Shown here in pieces: positions 61,201 to 64,000 of a stretch of DNA of 64,000 nucleotides. The notes below the pieces were generated by a model, which did not search any database, was not told the DNA's origin, and saw only the letters and a program-made list of their open reading frames with translations. The first letter of the stretch is position 1. Each line of letters opens with the position of its first letter. Position numbers and translations under genes: made by a program. Source of the DNA: Desulforhabdus sp. TSK (GTDB lineage: Bacteria; Desulfobacterota; Syntrophobacteria; Syntrophobacterales; Syntrophobacteraceae); the NCBI RefSeq assembly GCF_022836495.1, contig NZ_BQXM01000018.1, positions 1-64,000 on the forward strand, written 5' to 3'.

Positions 61201-62507
61201 GTTTGTCCGACGTATCCGGCTACGAGATCCTGCCGGGAAACTTCCACCATGTGTCCCAATTCCAGGAGTCCTTCCTCCCGGAAGATCTCCCCTACCATAC
61301 GGGCGACGGTTGTCTTACCCGTGCCGGGACTACCGGTGAGAACCAAATGGAGGTTGAGCCCTCTATTCCCATCTTTTTGAATGGGCAGCAATCGAGATAC
61401 CGCAGAGGACTCGTTGTCGAAGGCGGCATGTGCCCCTGTCGATCCTGGTTCCTGTGTACCTTCTTTCTGTAGAGCTACAAACTTTTCGACCGCCTTCGAA
61501 ACGGTTTCCAGTCCTCTCATATTCTTCAGTCTCTGGAGAGCGGGTTCCTTTGGGCTATTTTCCGAAGCGAGCATTGACAAGGTGTCCTTTCCGAAGTCGC
61601 AGCACTCTCTGAGTCTGCCGCTCAGCAGTTTGAGCGTTTCTCCTTCGGAACAGATGCGGCGTGTCACCGTCATAGTGGTTGAAGTAAACTTCGTCCAGTC
61701 CGTGGCAAGCTCTTTTTTCAGACGCCAATAGTGGAACAGACTTTCCACTTCGTCGGCGCGAGGAGGCCCTGTATGAATGAGTCGTCTGGAAGGTCGGTCC
61801 TCGACGAACATCTTGCTCTGGAGAAATTTCCATTGTGGTGCCAGATCGAACAACCGTGACAGGTCTTTCAGGTCCACATCTGGAAAAATAAAAATGCAAA
61901 TGTTTTCGTTGGTAGAGAAAAGACCGCCCCACTGGTTCATCCGGATGGCCATTTGTCTTACAGCAGCAGGTTCCGTGTGATTCATGAAATCGAGTCCATC
62001 GGTAAAAACTACCGCTGTTTTCAGCGAATCGTCATGCATGCTATGGTCCAGAATTCCCACAACCTCGAGGTCGCTCACCTTCCCGAGATGCAGAGGTTCG
62101 TCTCGTCGAGGAGTAGAGGCTTGCTCGGAACTGGAAGAGGATGTCTCACCCTGATGATTTTGACAACGAATTCGGCGCATACCCAGTGGGCCGGGACAGA
62201 TACGACTTCTGCCGCCCGTTCGGTCCGTCCGTGAATTTTCTGCTGGGGTAGGTGGTCTGGATTCTCTTTTGGGTTTTCCAAAAAGGAGCTCTTTGGATTC
62301 ATGATCGTAAAAATAGAGTTTCTGATGCCCATTGAAAAAGAGGATTCTTGAAAAACCCAAGGCACGCAGATGCAAATGCAATACTTCTTCGAGGTGAAGA
62401 ATACCATAAGGTAAAAGGCAAAACTCGTCGTCCGTCTTGCCGCAAAGGAAGAAAAATCTGTCACTATAGCGACTGAAGAAGCTCGAAGTACAAAGAGTTG
62501 TGCTCAT
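58275..62507 (-). CDS. Triple CbxX/CfxQ-type AAA+ protein with C-terminal trypsin-like domain
   Basis: A 1410-residue protein. Residues 1-270 are an N-terminal domain resembling that of the ClpB-like protein at 37445. Three CbxX-type AAA+ modules follow, with Walker A at 392-399 (GSPGTGKT), 674-681 (GRPGTGKT) and 947-954 (GNPGTGKT), and Walker B ILFIDEAYCL, VLFIDEAHQL and VLFIDEAYQL. Residues about 1220-1380 are a trypsin/HtrA-like domain: His in LTCEHVV and Ser in HPGSSGGPVF are present, but the Asp position reads Asn (INLAMIQL). Start is uncertain (ATG 62507 or GTG 62522). Likely a remodelling engine with a fused peptidase or pseudo-peptidase. Confidence 0.88.
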   Translation of the reverse strand: MSTTLCTSSFFSRYSDRFFFLCGKTDDEFCLLPYGILHLEEVLHLHLRALGFSRILFFNGHQKLYFYDHESKELLFGKPKRESRPPTPAENSRTDRTGGRSRICPGPLGMRRIRCQNHQGETSSSSSEQASTPRRDEPLHLGKVSDLEVVGILDHSMHDDSLKTAVVFTDGLDFMNHTEPAAVRQMAIRMNQWGGLFSTNENICIFIFPDVDLKDLSRLFDLAPQWKFLQSKMFVEDRPSRRLIHTGPPRADEVESLFHYWRLKKELATDWTKFTSTTMTVTRRICSEGETLKLLSGRLRECCDFGKDTLSMLASENSPKEPALQRLKNMRGLETVSKAVEKFVALQKEGTQEPGSTGAHAAFDNESSAVSRLLPIQKDGNRGLNLHLVLTGSPGTGKTTVARMVGEIFREEGLLELGHMVEVSRQDLVAGYVGQTALKTAEKINQAMGGILFIDEAYCLAEGGESDFGKEAVETIMKAMSDHLGEFSVIIAGYPDRIQKFIEMNDGLMRRFGKQNIIHIPDYDPPLLQHIFEQQVKANGRRLDGAFQQLLPDFFVNWHAARDPQTFGNAGDAINIFQEIDGRRAERVYGLNLEREARFTITLEDVPMSLRGYLKARKAATVDEVMERLSGLTGLREVKVWLHRLTRRIQEQQERIKRGINTEPPLPGHYLFVGRPGTGKTTVARLVGSIYQLLGLLGRSEPFEVSPGDLIDRHGGTNEKATRVFQKAINGVLFIDEAHQLAEDGNRLFGQVAVKELVPFMLNNEDRLCVIAAGYPEEMERFLDLDPGLRSRFTKIIHFEDFDATALLEVFQNIVKRNNETLAPSVEEDLERLFEIWTVDRGKDFGNARDVHRLVERMRECRSERLDLSNCSDAEMLMFLPQDIPDEDRKRIGTRMNRLEDILGSMDHLVGLSRVKETVRSLINRIKVEKARENEEKLAPGHYLFVGNPGTGKTTVARLMGSMFHALGLLKKGHLVEVGRSDLVGAYQGHTALKTKDILERSLDGVLFIDEAYQLVQDSHDSFGKEALETLVAFMENHRDRLCIVAAGYPEPMYRFIQENPGLPSRFPSQIVFDDYSAEEMLAIFRQMAADRNMILGDGLDDALLASFEGLVETAGRTFGNGREVRNLFDAICSRQADRLAGFAGDLGSADRKSLFTLEISDLPQGMRNSTAPKPAKCEPPFLPLSPSILAQSYPRSINGEVDDERPSHLLVEPSLLFLVVQAEDGEACGSGFIISHDGLALTCEHVVRGASSIRARVRWGGRESWHSCRVAKAVHGINLAMIQLEGENFPSAVLASPDRSLQKGEAIGLLAYPLGKQLSDDSCYTEGNVTSVQSDEYGDLVQCSVLAHPGSSGGPVFSRRDGTVLGLLLGAFNHKDAVGINFFRPVRYGWQEFFLPGPAKPVAVTEEHV

Positions 62508-62540
62508 AGTATCGACTCGCACTCTTTCTGTTCGGGGGGC

Positions 62541-63947
62541 TCAAGACCTGCTGGTGCCACTCCCAGGGGAGGTTGGCTGAGCCCTTCTCACCCTGTCGAA
62601 ATCGAGCAGTGAGGAATTTTCACACGACTTGCCCTCGGTTCCTGGCCTGCAGACCGGATTCGAACACTCCAAACCTTCCTCCTCGAGCACACCCATTAGA
62701 GCTTTGAGTCTCTCTTGTCGGAAGGACTCATCGTTGGTCGAGCGATCGAAAAAGTGAACTCCCAGACGATTCTGAATGGTATCGTGCGGTCCGGAATTGG
62801 GAGTGATGATCGTCACAATCTCGTCTCCTTGAGGATTTTGCAGCTTTACATGCACAGCCCTGCGAAAATCTTCCGCTTCGTAGGCTGCATCTGCGATCCG
62901 CCAGCCGGCTTGCTGGAGTGCCGTCTCGATGGTCTGTCCGATGTTATTCCTCAATTGTGAAGCGATCAATGCTTCCTTGGCTTTTTCAGCGAGTCCCATA
63001 CCCTCCTGGCGCCATTGTTCGCAATGAGCAACGGATTTCTTGAGATCGTCCAGGGAGAGATTCTCCGATTGGCCGAGACGCTGTAGTTCTTTTTGCGCTC
63101 TTTTTCGCAGTTGGCTCAGCCCCCCTTCCGTCCAAAAGTCGATTTCTCCGGCTACCTCTTCGCTTCCGTCATCGGTTTCAAAAGCGAAGCGACATGCCTC
63201 CTGCGCATCACAATCGGCAAGGACTTCTGCTGCGCTGCGCTTGGCCATCTCGAGATGTGCTTCCCATTCCATCTCGAGTCGTTCCAGTTCGATGCGCAGT
63301 TCGGATGCCCGCAAAAATGTCTGCTGGGCCGAGGCTATGGCGGACTGAAAATTGCCCTGCTTGAAGTTGCCTTCGCTCAGAATCAGTTCACTGCGCAGTC
63401 GATCCAGTGCCCCGGGTTTGAATTTGTCGTGGCGATACTCGCTCTCGATCATATTCATGCATCTGCGAACGTCCTCGAGCCACTGAGAAGCCTGGTCTCT
63501 TTGGCTTGTCTCCTTACGATCGAGAGCGTCTTGAATATTCTTGATTTGCCCTTCGAGATCGCGGCGCTGCATCTGCATAGCCCTCGTGAAGGATTCGCCT
63601 TGTTCTCTTATAAGACTCAGATACTCTTCTCTCTGCTCAATCATTGTGTCCGAAAGAGTCTCCATGCTCCTGCGAAATTCCGCAGCCTGCTCCTGCAGTC
63701 TGCGGTTCTGCTCCCGTTCGACCCGGCGCATCTCTTCACTCATTCCGGATATGTGGCGCTCCATGTTTTCGTAGCGTTTATTCATGGAGGACATGCGATC
63801 GTTCAGCTCGCTTCTCAAGTCTCCGGAAAGTCTTTCCATACCGGATTTCACATTTCTTTCTACATTATCCAGGCGATTGCAGGAATTCATCATCCGGTTG
63901 TATTCCGACTGACGCAGGTTCACGTAACTGTCCTTTTCCCCGCTCAT
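62541..63947 (-). CDS. Coiled-coil protein, first gene of the minus-strand operon
   Basis: A 468-residue soluble protein. Residues 1-150 are a long coiled coil (LSGDLRSELNDRMSSMNKRY, RRLQEQAAEFRRSMETLSDT). A helical middle with Cys and Trp (ECQ-like, CRFAFETDD) follows. Residues about 340-435 form a domain (LQQAGWRIADAAYEAEDFRR, then GDEIVTIITPNSG) similar in layout to the C-terminus of the 36177-37448 protein. ATG at 63947 follows GGAGTGATTGATC; a TTG at 63953 is in frame. Probably an adaptor for the AAA+ protein encoded 33 bases downstream (inference). Confidence 0.75.
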   Translation of the reverse strand: MSGEKDSYVNLRQSEYNRMMNSCNRLDNVERNVKSGMERLSGDLRSELNDRMSSMNKRYENMERHISGMSEEMRRVEREQNRRLQEQAAEFRRSMETLSDTMIEQREEYLSLIREQGESFTRAMQMQRRDLEGQIKNIQDALDRKETSQRDQASQWLEDVRRCMNMIESEYRHDKFKPGALDRLRSELILSEGNFKQGNFQSAIASAQQTFLRASELRIELERLEMEWEAHLEMAKRSAAEVLADCDAQEACRFAFETDDGSEEVAGEIDFWTEGGLSQLRKRAQKELQRLGQSENLSLDDLKKSVAHCEQWRQEGMGLAEKAKEALIASQLRNNIGQTIETALQQAGWRIADAAYEAEDFRRAVHVKLQNPQGDEIVTIITPNSGPHDTIQNRLGVHFFDRSTNDESFRQERLKALMGVLEEEGLECSNPVCRPGTEGKSCENSSLLDFDRVRRAQPTSPGSGTSRS

Positions 63948-64000
63948 GATCAATCACTCCTTTCTTTCCATTTTCTAAGCGTTTCAGAACCAGGTATTCC

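Noticed and set aside
1-64000. tRNA, rRNA, CRISPR arrays, transposase genes and integrase genes
   Set aside because: I looked for clover-leaf ends, repeat arrays and transposase or integrase motifs and saw none that I could support; attachment sites cannot be placed from this window.

Overview
The window looks like an accessory island of a Gram-negative bacterium of moderately high GC. A lipoprotein signal sequence, a Rad52-like annealing protein and intergenic palindromes of the C5TTTG...CAAAG5 type would fit a Desulfobacterota/Deltaproteobacteria-like genome. That placement is inference; no rRNA, tRNA or housekeeping marker is present to settle it.

Region 1 (about 0.1-14.5 kb, nearly all + strand) is a replication/recombination block of mobile-element or phage type. 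It has many small genes with strong ribosome sites and ATGA overlaps, a SLOG nucleotide-binding protein, a DUF4326 protein and single-strand binding protein (ssb). A Ycf46-like AAA+ ATPase travels with DUF1257 (Ycf35-like) and DUF2997 partners. An SMC/RecF-like ATPase, a Cas4/AddB-like Fe-S nuclease and a Rad52-like annealing protein follow. A TacA/TacT-type toxin-antitoxin pair and a YefM-like antitoxin pair lie on the minus strand. A 10-mer, ATTTCCGTCT, recurs four times exactly in intergenic spacers.

Region 2 (14.6-20.2 kb) holds an AAA+ ATPase/subtilisin pair of the IetA/IetS type, an orphan HigA-like antitoxin, and a minus-strand trio: receiver-like protein, DnaJ-type cysteine-repeat protein and a frameshifted PP2C phosphatase.

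Region 3 (20.6-34.4 kb, + strand) is an unusual module. It encodes a divergent sigma-like protein, a double zf-HC2 (anti-sigma-type) protein, a 1366-residue protein joining a Lon-protease-like domain to a STAND/NACHT-type NTPase, a zinc-ribbon membrane protein, a HerA-like ATPase, a ParB-like coiled-coil protein and a zinc-ribbon/BON membrane protein.

Region 4 (36.2-52.4 kb, + strand, closed by a strong terminator) is a long, tightly overlapped operon: coiled-coil membrane protein, ClpB-D2-like AAA+, radical-SAM activase, zinc-ribbon/FHA protein, PP2C phosphatase, Hanks kinase with tandem repeats, four membrane proteins, a second HerA-like ATPase and a HEXXH zincin. A lipoprotein gene is divergent from its start.

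Region 5 (52.4-63.9 kb, minus strand) converges on region 4. It encodes a coiled-coil protein, a 1410-residue protein with three CbxX-type AAA+ domains and a C-terminal trypsin-like domain, an Hsp70-like ATPase, another coiled-coil protein, and three proteins that share one N-terminal zinc-ribbon module fused to DUF1566 or WD40 domains. The operons in regions 4 and 5 each begin with a coiled-coil gene followed by an AAA+ gene, and the two AAA+ proteins appear to share an uncharacterised N-terminal domain. Regions 3-5 together look like one phospho-regulated, NTP-dependent system of unknown function, most plausibly conflict or stress related; that role is inference.
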